Assembly (NCBI RefSeq): GCF_009498525.1
Contig: NZ_QSNT01000003.1
Coordinates: forward strand, 847,671 to 911,670
Direction of reading: 5' to 3'
DNA from: Rhizobium sp. ICMP 5592
Lineage (GTDB): Bacteria; Pseudomonadota; Alphaproteobacteria; Rhizobiales; Rhizobiaceae
Length of the DNA: 64,000 bases
The notes beneath the pieces are model-generated. The model saw only the letters and a program-made list of their open reading frames with translations, made no database searches and had not been told where the DNA came from. The position numbers were made by a program, and so were the translations under genes. The stretch's first letter is position 1, and each line of letters opens with the position of its first letter. Positions 1 to 8,254 of this stretch are shown here, in pieces.

Positions 1-57
1 GCCACGCAGCGTCTGAAGGGCGGCCATTGCGGAATTGTTGGTGTTAATGCTGGTCAT
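1..57 (-). CDS. fla: Flagellin, N-terminal fragment (runs off left edge)
   Basis: Only the first 19 codons lie in the window. Read leftward from the ATG at 57 they give MTSINTNNSAMAALQTLRG, which is the conserved start of rhizobial flagellins: the N-terminal D0 helix that packs in the filament core. Flagellin is exported by the flagellar type III system and polymerises into the filament. A GGGGA Shine-Dalgarno-like sequence lies about 8 nt upstream. The position next to fliP and the rest of the flagellar operon fits the known rhizobial order. The rest of the gene is outside the window, so which paralogue this is cannot be told. Confidence 0.9.
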   Translation of the reverse strand, partial: MTSINTNNSAMAALQTLRG

Positions 58-390
58 GAGTGTGTCCCCGAAAACTGAATACAAAAAGGAGGACATACCG
101 GACTTCGAATACCGGCGATGACGGAGCGGCTTCATGCTCCTCGGCCCCATTTCCTAGGGGACCAAACCCGTCATGTCACGAATAAGCTCGCATCCATTGC
201 TTGCGAATTCCTTAAATCCGGGGGGAGCGGCAACGGATGTCCTCAACGTAGCTAACAGCGCGTAAACGAGCGGTTCAATCGCCGCTTCGGTTTCAGGCAA
301 GCTACGCGCGCGATGATCCGGCGAATCCATGATGACGGTCCTCGGCCTCCAGCCGGTGCCTGTTCAACGTTTCGCTCGGAGTTCTCGCTC
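58..390. promoter_or_regulatory. Divergent intergenic region between flagellin and the glycosyltransferase
   Basis: This 333-bp region has no convincing gene. It must hold the flagellin promoter (leftward) and that of the glycosyltransferase (rightward). ATACCGG occurs twice, at 95-101 and 109-115. The segments at 95-104 and 120-137 are also found upstream of the che operon (see separate entries). CTTGCGA at 200-206 resembles a motif seen upstream of other flagellar genes. No sigma-28-type promoter was recognised. Confidence 0.6.
95..137 (-). promoter_or_regulatory. Candidate late-class motility promoter/operator, flagellin copy
   Basis: ATACCGGACT (95-104) and GACGGAGCGGCTTCATGC (120-137) recur upstream of icpA at 29431-29440 (identical) and 29451-29468 (one mismatch), in the same orientation relative to the leftward gene. 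In Sinorhizobium meliloti, flagellin and che genes form the last class of the motility hierarchy, so a shared site here is plausible. The regulator that would bind it is not known from the sequence. Confidence 0.5.
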
Positions 391-2334
391 GTGACTATCA
401 AAAACGCCTTTGTGACAGCGTCCAATCTCTACCAGAAGGGGCAGTATACGCGCGCGCTCGAAACATTGAACGAGCTGCTCAATAGCGATGCGTCCCCGAA
501 GACCTACGCGTTGCTGGCAAAGACGCTACTCAAGCTCGGCTTCAGATCGGACGCCGCAAAGGCTTATGAACTGGCAGGCAGGCAGAAGCCCCATCGCGAG
601 GACTATCTGCGCGAAGCCCTGCTGCTCCACGCCGAATGCGGCAATGAGGACCAGGCGTTGTCGATCGGCAGCCTGATCCTGCCGCTGGCCTTCAAGGATC
701 CGGAACTGGCCTATGCCCTCGTCCGCATTTTCCTGGGCCGCCAGCAAAAGGAGCTGCTGACCGGCTTCAAGACCGTGCTGGTCGACGGACCCGAGCTCAG
801 GCACCGGTTGCTGGCCGCGAAACTGCTGACCGACAACCTCTACGACGAAAGCAACCGGCACATCGTCGCGACGCTGTTCAAGAACCACCCCGACAACATC
901 GTTTTCCGCACGCTTTACCTGATCTTCGCACGCGAAATATCCGACCTCGCAATGGTCGACAAACACATGGCACCCGTGAAGACCTCGCTGGCCGCGGGCA
1001 ATCTCGACCATGTGACGCCGGACAACCCCTTCTTCCATCTGCATTGGTGCGGCGACGAAGCGATCAACAAATTCGCCATCCACGATACGGTGCCGTTGCC
1101 GGCCGGACATGCCGAAGCACGCCGCAAGGCGCCCCATGCATGGGCGGACAAGATCCGCATCGGCTATCTCTCGGCGGACTTCTGGCCGGGCCACGCAACC
1201 ATGAAGCTCCTGCAGCGCATATTGGAGCTGCACGACCGGAACCGGTTCGAGATCACCCTCTTCGACCATTCGCCATTGGCGTCGCAGCGAGAGGAAGAGT
1301 TCGATTATTCGAGATGGGGGGCGATGGTCGATATCCGCAGTCTCTCCGATCAGGCGGCGGCCGAGGTCATCCGCACCCACGGTATCGATATTCTCGTCGA
1401 CCTCAAGGGACACACCAAGGATAGCCGCGCGCGCATCTTCAACCACATGGCCGCGCCGATCCAGACATCATGGCTCGGCTTTCCCGGTTCCACCGTCAAT
1501 ATCGACCTCGATTACATCATCGGCGATCCCTACGTGCTGCCGGAACAGTCCAAGCCGCATTTTCACGAGAAGTTCTGCCGCCTGCCCGAAAGCTATCAGC
1601 CGAACGACCCGATCTACCGTCCGAAGCCGCGGCCGACGACCCGCGCACAGCATGGGCTGCCGGAAGACGCCTTCGTCTTCGCCTCGTTCAACGGCAACCG
1701 CAAGATCACCTCGCAGATGGTCGACGTCTGGTGCAATATCCTGAAGCGCACGAAAAACAGCGTGCTCTGGCTGCTGTGCAACGGTCCGCGCGCCGAGGCC
1801 AATCTCTGGGCACGCCTGGAGGCGCGCGGCGTCAACCGCAAGCGCGTCGTCTTCACGACCCGTATTCGCTACGAGGATCACATCGATCGCCAGCAGCTTG
1901 CCGATCTCGGTCTCGACACCTTCCCGGTCAACGGCCATACGACGACCTCCGAGCAGCTCTGGGGCGGCCTGCCCGTATTGACGATGAAGGGCACGAACTT
2001 CGCCTCGCGCGTCAGCGAAAGCCTGCTCAACGCCATCGGCGTGCCGGAACTGGTCGCCGCCGATGTCCAGGCCTATGAGGACATGGCCGTGGAGTTTTCC
2101 GGAGAACCGGAGCGCGCAGCCAAGCTCAAGGACGTGCTGGCCGCCAACCGCTACATCAAGCCGCTCTTCGACGCCGAACGCTTCACCAGCCATCTGGAGA
2201 CGGCCTACGGGATGATGGTCGAGCGCGCGAAGCAAGGTCTCGCTCCGGATCACATGGACGTGTCGGCGCTGCCCGTACGCACCGAACCGTTCCTGGTTGA
2301 GGACGGGAACGCGGCGGCGATCGCCGCCGAATAG
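391..2334 (+). CDS. O-GlcNAc transferase-like (SPINDLY family, GT41) glycosyltransferase
   Basis: Likely a soluble enzyme that transfers a sugar from a nucleotide sugar to protein Ser/Thr. The N-terminal roughly 200 residues are helical and TPR-like (for example SNLYQKGQYTRALETLNELL). The C-terminal half carries OGT family signatures: DLKGHTKDSRARIF, TSWLGFPGS, DYIIGDPYVLPE, FASFNGNRKI, and DTFPVNGHTTTSEQLWGGLP (donor-site loop). The GTG at 391 is preferred over the upstream ATG at 313 because GGAG lies 9 nt before it and the extra 26 residues look non-coding; this gives 647 residues. It is divergent from flagellin, so flagellin or another flagellar protein is an obvious candidate substrate, but that is inference. 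The gene is followed by a long perfect hairpin. Confidence 0.88.
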   Translation: MTIKNAFVTASNLYQKGQYTRALETLNELLNSDASPKTYALLAKTLLKLGFRSDAAKAYELAGRQKPHREDYLREALLLHAECGNEDQALSIGSLILPLAFKDPELAYALVRIFLGRQQKELLTGFKTVLVDGPELRHRLLAAKLLTDNLYDESNRHIVATLFKNHPDNIVFRTLYLIFAREISDLAMVDKHMAPVKTSLAAGNLDHVTPDNPFFHLHWCGDEAINKFAIHDTVPLPAGHAEARRKAPHAWADKIRIGYLSADFWPGHATMKLLQRILELHDRNRFEITLFDHSPLASQREEEFDYSRWGAMVDIRSLSDQAAAEVIRTHGIDILVDLKGHTKDSRARIFNHMAAPIQTSWLGFPGSTVNIDLDYIIGDPYVLPEQSKPHFHEKFCRLPESYQPNDPIYRPKPRPTTRAQHGLPEDAFVFASFNGNRKITSQMVDVWCNILKRTKNSVLWLLCNGPRAEANLWARLEARGVNRKRVVFTTRIRYEDHIDRQQLADLGLDTFPVNGHTTTSEQLWGGLPVLTMKGTNFASRVSESLLNAIGVPELVAADVQAYEDMAVEFSGEPERAAKLKDVLAANRYIKPLFDAERFTSHLETAYGMMVERAKQGLAPDHMDVSALPVRTEPFLVEDGNAAAIAAE

Positions 2335-2340
2335 GAACGC

Positions 2341-2373
2341 TTAGGTCATCGGGGCATTACCCCGATGACCTAA
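2341..2373. terminator. Perfect 14-bp hairpin between convergent genes
   Basis: TTAGGTCATCGGGG (2341-2354) and its exact reverse complement (2360-2373) flank a 5-nt loop. It sits 6 nt after the glycosyltransferase stop and 36 nt before the end of fliP on the other strand, so it could stop transcripts from both sides. Neither side has a T-run, so it may instead be a repeat or an RNA-end stabiliser. Confidence 0.55.
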
Positions 2374-2409
2374 AGGCCCACAGGCTTTGGGTCCGCTGGC
2401 TTCAGCTTG

Positions 2410-3168
2410 TCAGTGGAAAGAGCGTACGAGACTGCCGACCAGCAGGTTCCAGCCGTCGATCAGCACAAAGAACAGGATCTTGAAAGGCAGGGAGATCGAT
2501 GTCGGCGGCAGCATCATCATGCCCATCGCCATGACGATGGTCGAGACGATCAGGTCGATGACCAGAAACGGCAGAACCACTAGGAAGCCGATTTCGAAGC
2601 CGCGGCGGATCTCCGAGATCATGAAGGCCGGGATCAGGACGCGATAGTCGATCTTATTGTCGATCACTACCGTCTGCCCACGCTCCTGCGCCAGGTCGAC
2701 GAAGAGCTTGATGTCCTTGTCGCGCGTGTTGTTCGCCATGAAGGTGCGGAAAGGCTCGGCGATACGCACAACCGCATCCGCCTCCGAGATCTGATTGGCA
2801 AGCAGCGGCTGCGCGCCATCCTTCCAGGCCTGATCGAAGGTCGGCGACATAACATAGAAAGTCATGAACAGCGCCAGGCTGAGCAGGATCATGTTCGACG
2901 GAGTGGTCGCCAGGCCCATGCCCGACCGCAGGATCGAGAAGGCGATGATGAAGCGCGGAAAGCTCGTCACCATGATGAGGATGCCGGGCGCGATCGACAG
3001 GATCGTCAGCAGCCCGAAAGTGCGGATGATCCAGGCCGCGACCGACCCGTTCACCGGGGTGTTCAGGAGATCCGTCGGAATCTGTTGCGACAATTGCTGC
3101 GCCATCGCCAGTTCAGGCGACAATATAGCAAATACTAATGTAGATAAAATAAGTAATAATCGAATCAT
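2410..3168 (-). CDS. fliP: Flagellar type III export gate protein FliP
   Basis: FliP is a core membrane subunit of the flagellar protein export gate (FliPQR). The 252-residue protein begins with a cleavable-type signal sequence ending near AMAQQ. Hydrophobic segments follow around residues 45-65 and 85-110, and two more lie in the C-terminal part, with the family motifs TSFPRFIIAFSILRSGMG and FMISEIRRGFEIGFLV. Its ATG overlaps the fliL stop by 4 nt (ATGA), so the two are probably translationally coupled. It is the last gene of the long leftward flagellar operon. The opening codons are unusually A+T-rich for this genome. Confidence 0.95.
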   Translation of the reverse strand: MIRLLLILSTLVFAILSPELAMAQQLSQQIPTDLLNTPVNGSVAAWIIRTFGLLTILSIAPGILIMVTSFPRFIIAFSILRSGMGLATTPSNMILLSLALFMTFYVMSPTFDQAWKDGAQPLLANQISEADAVVRIAEPFRTFMANNTRDKDIKLFVDLAQERGQTVVIDNKIDYRVLIPAFMISEIRRGFEIGFLVVLPFLVIDLIVSTIVMAMGMMMLPPTSISLPFKILFFVLIDGWNLLVGSLVRSFH

Positions 3169-3659
3169 TCGATCACGAAAGTCCTGAACATGACTTTCGA
3201 TACGCGCCCTTCCGAGCGCAGGTCAACACGTTCTTGTAGGTCATCCCGAAGATATTGCAGACCGCGAGGACCTTCGATCTGTTGCAGCGATACGGTGCGG
3301 ACATAGGCGAGTACGTCTTCATGGATCGCCTGGGCGAGCTGCGCGTCCGGCTGGCCCTTGAACACCAGCGCGATTTCCAGCCTGATCCAGTTCTGCGAGG
3401 GATAGCCGAGATTGGTGATGATCGGATCGAGCTGGACGATATTGCTCGATTCCACCGGGGCTATCGCCTGCTTTTCGCCGTCGGCCGTCGACTTCGAGGC
3501 CTGCACGGCGGCCGTTGCCGCCTTGATCTTCGGCGCGACTATAGTGCCGAGAAACCAACCGCCACCGCCGCCGAGGACGGTCAGGGCGAGCAGTCCGACG
3601 ATGGTCATGACCAGCGGCGATCCCTTGCTGTTTGCCGATGCGTCTGCGGCTTCTGCCAT
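3165..3659 (-). CDS. fliL: Flagellar basal body-associated protein FliL
   Basis: FliL is a single-pass inner-membrane protein that surrounds the stator at the motor and supports torque. The 164-residue sequence has a short cytoplasmic tail, one membrane helix at about residues 17-38 (VMTIVGLLALTVLGGGGGWF) and a periplasmic domain containing the typical NLGYPSQNWIRLEIALVF-like strand. Its length is normal for the family. It lies 45 nt after flgH and overlaps fliP by 4 nt. Confidence 0.92.
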   Translation of the reverse strand: MAEAADASANSKGSPLVMTIVGLLALTVLGGGGGWFLGTIVAPKIKAATAAVQASKSTADGEKQAIAPVESSNIVQLDPIITNLGYPSQNWIRLEIALVFKGQPDAQLAQAIHEDVLAYVRTVSLQQIEGPRGLQYLRDDLQERVDLRSEGRVSKVMFRTFVIE

Positions 3660-3704
3660 GTCTCTTATCCGCCCGTTCCAAAAATGCCGTGTGCCGTCCG
3701 ACCG

Positions 3705-4418
3705 TCAGAGCGGCGACAGCAGATCGACCGCCTGTTGACCTCTCGGCGGCTGCTGAATTTCCGTCAGGCGGCCGCGACCACCGTAGGAAATGCGTGCCTC
3801 GGCGATCTTGTCGTAAGAAATCGTGTTATCCGCGGTGACGTCCTGCGGCCGCACAATGCCGGCGACGTTGAGAATACGGATTTCCTGGTTCATGCGGACT
3901 TCCTGCGAGCCGCTGATCATCAGGTTGCCGTTCTCGAGAATGCCGGTCACGACGGCGGCGACGAGCAAGGTAATCTGCTCGGAACGCTGCATCTTGCCCT
4001 TGGCGTCGGTGCTGGTGTCGGAGCCCGACGTCGCATCGGCGTTGGTGGCGGGCTTCCAGCCGAAAATCTTGGCCGAAATATCCCAGTTCATGTCGCTCTT
4101 GTTCGTGCGATTGCGATTGGTCTCGTTGTCCCAGTTCGCCTTGTCGTTGATCTGGATATTGACGGTCAGAATGTCGCCGACGTTCAGCGCGCGCGAGTCC
4201 TTGAAAAGCGCCGCCTGCGAATCGTTCCAGAGCGAATAGCCCTGCGCGACCTGATGAGGCCGCTTCGGATATTGCGACATTTGCGGCGTCTGCGCATATT
4301 GCAGGCCGCTGCCGATGGGGCTCATGGCAGGCGCTCGTCCGATTTCCTTGAGGGCCTGCGACTGGCAGCCGGCGAGGAAGACGACGATCGCGCAGGTGGC
4401 CGTAAGACGCATGTTCAT
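3705..4418 (-). CDS. flgH: Flagellar L-ring lipoprotein FlgH
   Basis: FlgH forms the outer-membrane L-ring through which the rod passes. The 237-residue protein starts with a lipoprotein signal ending in the lipobox LAGC (cysteine near residue 18), followed by the family signatures SLWNDSQAALFKDSRALNVG, DILTVNI and NLMISGSQEVRMNQEIRIL. The start codon overlaps the motE stop by 4 nt. Length and motifs are normal, and its place between motE and fliL is the standard rhizobial order. Confidence 0.95.
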   Translation of the reverse strand: MNMRLTATCAIVVFLAGCQSQALKEIGRAPAMSPIGSGLQYAQTPQMSQYPKRPHQVAQGYSLWNDSQAALFKDSRALNVGDILTVNIQINDKANWDNETNRNRTNKSDMNWDISAKIFGWKPATNADATSGSDTSTDAKGKMQRSEQITLLVAAVVTGILENGNLMISGSQEVRMNQEIRILNVAGIVRPQDVTADNTISYDKIAEARISYGGRGRLTEIQQPPRGQQAVDLLSPL

Positions 4419-4954
4419 GAAGGGTCCTTCGACTTCGATGTATTCGGATCGGACGCGCTGGCGATGATGTTGGTGACAACAGCCGCTTTCTGCGCATCCA
4501 TCTCCGCCAGGATAAGGCTCGACTGGCGTGGGGAGAGTTTCATGATGATCGCGGCCGCCACGGTGACCTTGACCCCGTCGAGGCTCGCTGCCGCCGCATC
4601 GGGCTTCATGTTCTTGTAGATATCGACCAGGCCCGAATCGGCGGTCTTCAGAAAATCGTCGCGGCGCTTCAGCCAGTCTTCATATTCCGCCTTGCGCTTG
4701 TCCATGGTGGCGATGCGCTGGTCGACGTCGGCCTGCAGCTTTTCAAGCTCCTGCTTTTGCAGCAGGTAGCGCTGGTCGCGGGCCGGATCGGCGATATTGG
4801 TGCAGAACTGCCGGATCTCGTCCTGGCTGGATGCCGGGTCGACGATCGGTTTCGGCGCTTCCTGCGCCGCTACGGCGCAGACCGACAGCAGCAGGGCGGC
4901 CAGGGCCGCAGAACAGGCGTTCAGCATCTTTCGGGCGATAGCGATCGAGATCAT
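4415..4954 (-). CDS. motE: MotE-like periplasmic motility chaperone
   Basis: The 179-residue protein has an N-terminal signal sequence (about residues 1-30), a charged coiled-coil stretch (about 60-110, rich in K/E/Q/R) and a C-terminal segment with LSPRQSSLILAEMDAQKAA. That segment is typical of the MotE/MgtE-intracellular-domain-like fold. In S. meliloti the gene at this exact position, between flgI and flgH, encodes MotE, a periplasmic chaperone that folds and stabilises MotC. motC and motB are not in this window. It overlaps flgI and flgH by 4 nt each. The assignment rests mostly on order and architecture. Confidence 0.8.
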   Translation of the reverse strand: MISIAIARKMLNACSAALAALLLSVCAVAAQEAPKPIVDPASSQDEIRQFCTNIADPARDQRYLLQKQELEKLQADVDQRIATMDKRKAEYEDWLKRRDDFLKTADSGLVDIYKNMKPDAAAASLDGVKVTVAAAIIMKLSPRQSSLILAEMDAQKAAVVTNIIASASDPNTSKSKDPS

Positions 4955-6069
4955 TGCAGCACGAGCTCCGCTTGCAGGGCGCCGGCCGATTTGATGCCTT
5001 GCAGGATGGCGATGATGCCGTCCGGCTTGACACCGATATTGTTCAGGCCGGAGACGAGTGTCTTCAGGTCGGGCCCCTGGAGCATGGCGACGCCGCCGCC
5101 GCTCTTGGTCGCCGTGATATCCGTCTGATCCTGGATGGCCGTCTGGCCGTCGGAGAAGGGTTCCGGCTGGATGACCTGCGGATTTTCGCTGACCTGGACC
5201 GTCAGGGTGCCGTAGCTGACGGCGACCGGCGAGACACGGACATCGGCGCCGATGACGATCGTTCCGGTTCGCTCATTGATGACGACCTTGGCCGGCGTAT
5301 CCGTCTGGACGGCAAGATTTTCGATATCCGCCATCAGCCGCGTCAGGTCCGCCATCTTCGGCTTGCTGATCGCAACCTCCTGCGAATCCTTGGCCTCTGC
5401 GATCGGCGCGCCGAAGCGCGAGGTCGCCCAGGCGTTGACCGTATCGGTTATGCGAACCGAGGTGGAAAAGTCCGGGTTGCGCAATTGCAGGACGAGATTG
5501 ACGGAATCCTTGAAGCGCGACGGCAGTTCACGCTCGATGATGGCGCCGCCCGGCACGCGGCCGGCGGTGGTGGTGCCTTCGGTGACGCTGGCGGCCGCCC
5601 CCTGCGCCTGGAAGCCCGAAACGATGACGGAGCCCTGCGCGACGGCATAGATCTGCCCGTCGGCGCCGCTGAGCGAGGTCATGATCAGCGTGCCGCCTCG
5701 AAGCGAGGTCGCGTCGCCGAGCGAGCTGACCGTGACGTCGAGACGACTGCCGGGACTGGCGAAGGGCGGCAGGTTGGCCGTGACCATCACGGCGGCGGTA
5801 TTCTTGGCGGCGGACTGGCCACCCTGTGTCGAAATGCCGAGATTCTGCAGCATCGCGCGCATGGACTGCTCGGTGAAGGGCGAGGACCGCAAGCCGTCGC
5901 CGGAGCCTTGCAGACCGACGATCAGGCCGTAACCGATCAGCTGGTTGTCGCGGCCCGCCTGCAACGAGGCGATATCCTTGATGCGCGATTGCATCGCCAG
6001 GGCCGGATCGGAGACGATCAGGCTGGGCAATGCCATCAGAACCGCGAGAAAATAACGAAGGCTTCTCAT
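4951..6069 (-). CDS. flgI: Flagellar P-ring protein FlgI
   Basis: FlgI builds the periplasmic P-ring around the rod. The 372-residue precursor has a signal peptide ending near PALAMQ, followed by the highly conserved start of mature FlgI: SRIKDIASLQAGRDNQLIGY, then GLIVGLQGSGDG. The C-terminal LVSGLNNIGVKPDGIIAILQ is also diagnostic. Its length is normal. The ATG overlaps the flgA stop by 4 nt; FlgA is the chaperone for FlgI, so coupling is sensible. Confidence 0.97.
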   Translation of the reverse strand: MRSLRYFLAVLMALPSLIVSDPALAMQSRIKDIASLQAGRDNQLIGYGLIVGLQGSGDGLRSSPFTEQSMRAMLQNLGISTQGGQSAAKNTAAVMVTANLPPFASPGSRLDVTVSSLGDATSLRGGTLIMTSLSGADGQIYAVAQGSVIVSGFQAQGAAASVTEGTTTAGRVPGGAIIERELPSRFKDSVNLVLQLRNPDFSTSVRITDTVNAWATSRFGAPIAEAKDSQEVAISKPKMADLTRLMADIENLAVQTDTPAKVVINERTGTIVIGADVRVSPVAVSYGTLTVQVSENPQVIQPEPFSDGQTAIQDQTDITATKSGGGVAMLQGPDLKTLVSGLNNIGVKPDGIIAILQGIKSAGALQAELVLQ

Positions 6070-6566
6070 TTCGAGACCACGCGGATCGTGCCGTTTTCGA
6101 GGACAGTGCCGTTGACGATGATGCCGGAGTCCAGATTGCGGGCGCGCACGCTGTCGCCGACCGCGCCGTCGTCCAGGGGCGTCCCGGCGGCAGTGATCGT
6201 CATGCTGCCCATGCTCATCACCAGCCGGGCGTTCGAGCCGCGCGTCACCGCAAAGGGCTGGCGCAAGGAGGAAATCGAGATGGTCCGGCCGGGCAGAAGC
6301 GTGCGCTTCGATACCCTGCCCGTCACGTCCCGGATCGTCCGGGCGTAGTCGCCAGTCAGGTTCGGATTGGTGACATCGACCTCTTCGAGCTGGCCGCTGC
6401 CGATGATATCGCCGGGATAGATCGTCTCGGTCGGCACAACGGCGGTGCCCATGCTGGTTCCGTCGACACCCGTTGCGCCGGCGGAGAAAACCGGCACGAA
6501 CATGACGGATAGGCCCGCTGCGGCGAACCAGGCCATTGCTAAGCTTTTCATCCGGCGAAACCTCAT
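6066..6566 (-). CDS. flgA: Flagellar P-ring assembly chaperone FlgA
   Basis: FlgA is a periplasmic chaperone for P-ring assembly. The 166-residue protein has an N-terminal signal sequence (about residues 8-30) and a C-terminal SAF/ChapFlgA domain, with VSKRTLLPGRTISISSLRQP and a run around NARLVMSMGSMTITAAGTPL. It is shorter than enterobacterial FlgA (about 219 residues), as is usual in Rhizobiaceae. It overlaps flgI by 4 nt and follows flgG by 18 nt. Confidence 0.92.
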   Translation of the reverse strand: MRFRRMKSLAMAWFAAAGLSVMFVPVFSAGATGVDGTSMGTAVVPTETIYPGDIIGSGQLEEVDVTNPNLTGDYARTIRDVTGRVSKRTLLPGRTISISSLRQPFAVTRGSNARLVMSMGSMTITAAGTPLDDGAVGDSVRARNLDSGIIVNGTVLENGTIRVVSK

Positions 6567-6584
6567 GTTCGGCCCGTCCCTCTA

Positions 6585-7373
6585 TTACTTCAGGTTTTTG
6601 CTGACGATCTGCGCCATGTCGTCGGCGGTGGTGATGACCTTGGAATTCATCTCGTAGGCACGCTGCGCCGTGATCAGGTCGGTGATTTCCTTGACCGGAT
6701 CGACGTTCGACGATTCCAGATAGCCCTGCTTCATGTAGGCAAAGCCGTTTTCGTTCGGGTCGGAGACGACAGGATCGCCGGACGCCGGCGTCTGGGTGAA
6801 GAGGTTGCTGCCCATCGGCTGCAGGCCGGCCTCGTTGACGAAGTTGGCGATCTGCAACTGGCCGAGAACCGTCGGCGTGGTCGCAGTGCCGATCGTGGCC
6901 GAAACCTGACCGGACTGGTTGATGACGACGTTGCTGGCATTGCTCGGAATGGTGATCCCAGGCTGCAGCACGTTGCCGTCCGGCGTGACCATCTGGCCGG
7001 TGTCGCTCTTGTTAAAGGAGCCGGCGCGCGTATAGGCCGTCGTGCCGTCTGGCATCTGGATCTGGAACCAACCGCGGCCGACCAGTGCGACGTCGAGATC
7101 GTTCGATGTCTGCGACAGTTCGCCCTGGATCTGGATGTTGCGCACGGCCGTCGTCTGCACGCCGAGACCGATATTGGCGCCTTCCGGCACCACCGCCTGG
7201 TTCGGCCTGTTGGCAATGCCCTTGGCGCGCTCGGTCTGGTACAGAAGGTCCGAGAACTCGGCGCGGGAACGCTTGTAGCCCGTCGTGTTGATGTTCGCGA
7301 TGTTGTTCGCGATCACTTCGAGATTGGTCTGCTGGGCGTCCATGCCCGTCGCGGCAATAGCGAGCGCTCTCAT
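6585..7373 (-). CDS. flgG: Flagellar distal rod protein FlgG
   Basis: FlgG forms the distal rod. The start is placed at 7373 (MRALAIAATGMDAQQ) because a GAAGGA ribosome site lies 7 nt upstream; a longer frame to 7442 has no family similarity. This gives 262 residues, the normal length. The N-terminal motif NLEVIANNIANINTTGYKRS and the C-terminal YLESSNVDPVKEITDLITAQ with RAYEMNSKVI are the paired coiled-coil ends shared by rod/hook proteins. Confidence 0.97.
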   Translation of the reverse strand: MRALAIAATGMDAQQTNLEVIANNIANINTTGYKRSRAEFSDLLYQTERAKGIANRPNQAVVPEGANIGLGVQTTAVRNIQIQGELSQTSNDLDVALVGRGWFQIQMPDGTTAYTRAGSFNKSDTGQMVTPDGNVLQPGITIPSNASNVVINQSGQVSATIGTATTPTVLGQLQIANFVNEAGLQPMGSNLFTQTPASGDPVVSDPNENGFAYMKQGYLESSNVDPVKEITDLITAQRAYEMNSKVITTADDMAQIVSKNLK

Positions 7374-7471
7374 GTTTTCGTCCTTCGGTCTGGAGCGCGA
7401 TCCCGGAAGCCGCCAAGCGGCTTTGGAACAGGAACACGCCAAGTCACATAGTTTGAGCGGAGCTATCCGCC

Positions 7472-7822
7472 CTAGATCTGCATTTTCGTAATATCGAGGA
7501 AGGCGGAGACCATCTTGTCGCGCAGCGCGATCGCCGTCTGCAGCGTCTGATCCGCCTGCATGACCTTGTCGACCACTTCGCGGGTGCTCATCGTGCCCTT
7601 GATACCGGCAAAGGAGGCATTTTCGGCTTCCTTCAGCGTGCTGATCGTATTCTTCGCCACATCGGACATGACCGAGGCGAAGCTGCCGACAGCGGAGCTT
7701 CCGATTGCCGTTTCCGGCGTCGATGCGATCGCGTTGGATGCGGCGGAGCTCAGATCCGTGGCGATGCTGCCGAGACCGCGGGTTGCCGAGAGCGAGGAGA
7801 CATTCTTGATAGCGTCAATCAT
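7472..7822 (-). CDS. fliE: Flagellar hook-basal body adaptor FliE
   Basis: FliE links the MS ring to the rod and is an early export substrate. The 116-residue sequence ends with the conserved FliE region (STREVVDKVMQADQTLQTAI, then ALRDKMVSAFLDI). Its ATG overlaps the flgC stop codon by one base (TAATG), so translation is probably coupled. A 98-nt gap follows before flgG. Confidence 0.94.
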   Translation of the reverse strand: MIDAIKNVSSLSATRGLGSIATDLSSAASNAIASTPETAIGSSAVGSFASVMSDVAKNTISTLKEAENASFAGIKGTMSTREVVDKVMQADQTLQTAIALRDKMVSAFLDITKMQI

Positions 7823-8238
7823 TATGAATTCTTCAACAGATCGATGGTGGAGGAGATGAGGTCGCGTGCCTGCCGGACCGTCTGGAGATTGGCCTCGTAG
7901 GAGCGATTGGCCTCGCGCATGTCGGCCATTTCGACGAGGATGTTGACGTTGGGCATCTTGACGTAGCCCTTCTGGTCCGCCGCCGGATTGTCCGGGTCGT
8001 ATTGCTCGACGAACTTGCCAGTGTCCTCGCCCATCTTCTTCACCCCGACCGTCGTCACGCCGTTGGCGCGATCAAGCTCGGCGCCGAAGGTCACTGTCTT
8101 GCGGCGATAGGGATCGGCGCCGGGCGTGTCGCCCGTCGAACGGGCGTTGGCGATATTTTCGGAGACGACGCGCAGGCGGGTCGATTGAGCCTCCAGGCCG
8201 GAGCCCGCAATCTTCAATGCGGCAGATAAGGGATCCAT
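7822..8238 (-). CDS. flgC: Flagellar proximal rod protein FlgC
   Basis: FlgC is a proximal rod subunit. The 138-residue protein shows the rod-protein N-terminus (LKIAGSGLEAQSTRLRVVSE, NIANARSTG) and the C-terminal VNILVEMADMREANRSYEAN helix that pairs with it in the assembled rod. Length and motifs are normal. It lies 16 nt after flgB and overlaps fliE by one base. Confidence 0.96.
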   Translation of the reverse strand: MDPLSAALKIAGSGLEAQSTRLRVVSENIANARSTGDTPGADPYRRKTVTFGAELDRANGVTTVGVKKMGEDTGKFVEQYDPDNPAADQKGYVKMPNVNILVEMADMREANRSYEANLQTVRQARDLISSTIDLLKNS

Positions 8239-8254
8239 GACATCTTCACTTCAT

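Noticed and set aside
145..160. CCCC/GGGG short hairpin upstream of flagellin
   Set aside because: 4-bp stem only, expected by chance in this composition.
313..390. Upstream ATG for the glycosyltransferase at 313
   Set aside because: No ribosome site, and the extra 26 residues do not resemble the family; GTG at 391 fits better.
3255..4619. 454-aa plus-strand open frame
   Set aside because: Antisense to fliL, flgH and motE; Arg/His/Asp-rich composition typical of the complementary frame in G+C-rich DNA.
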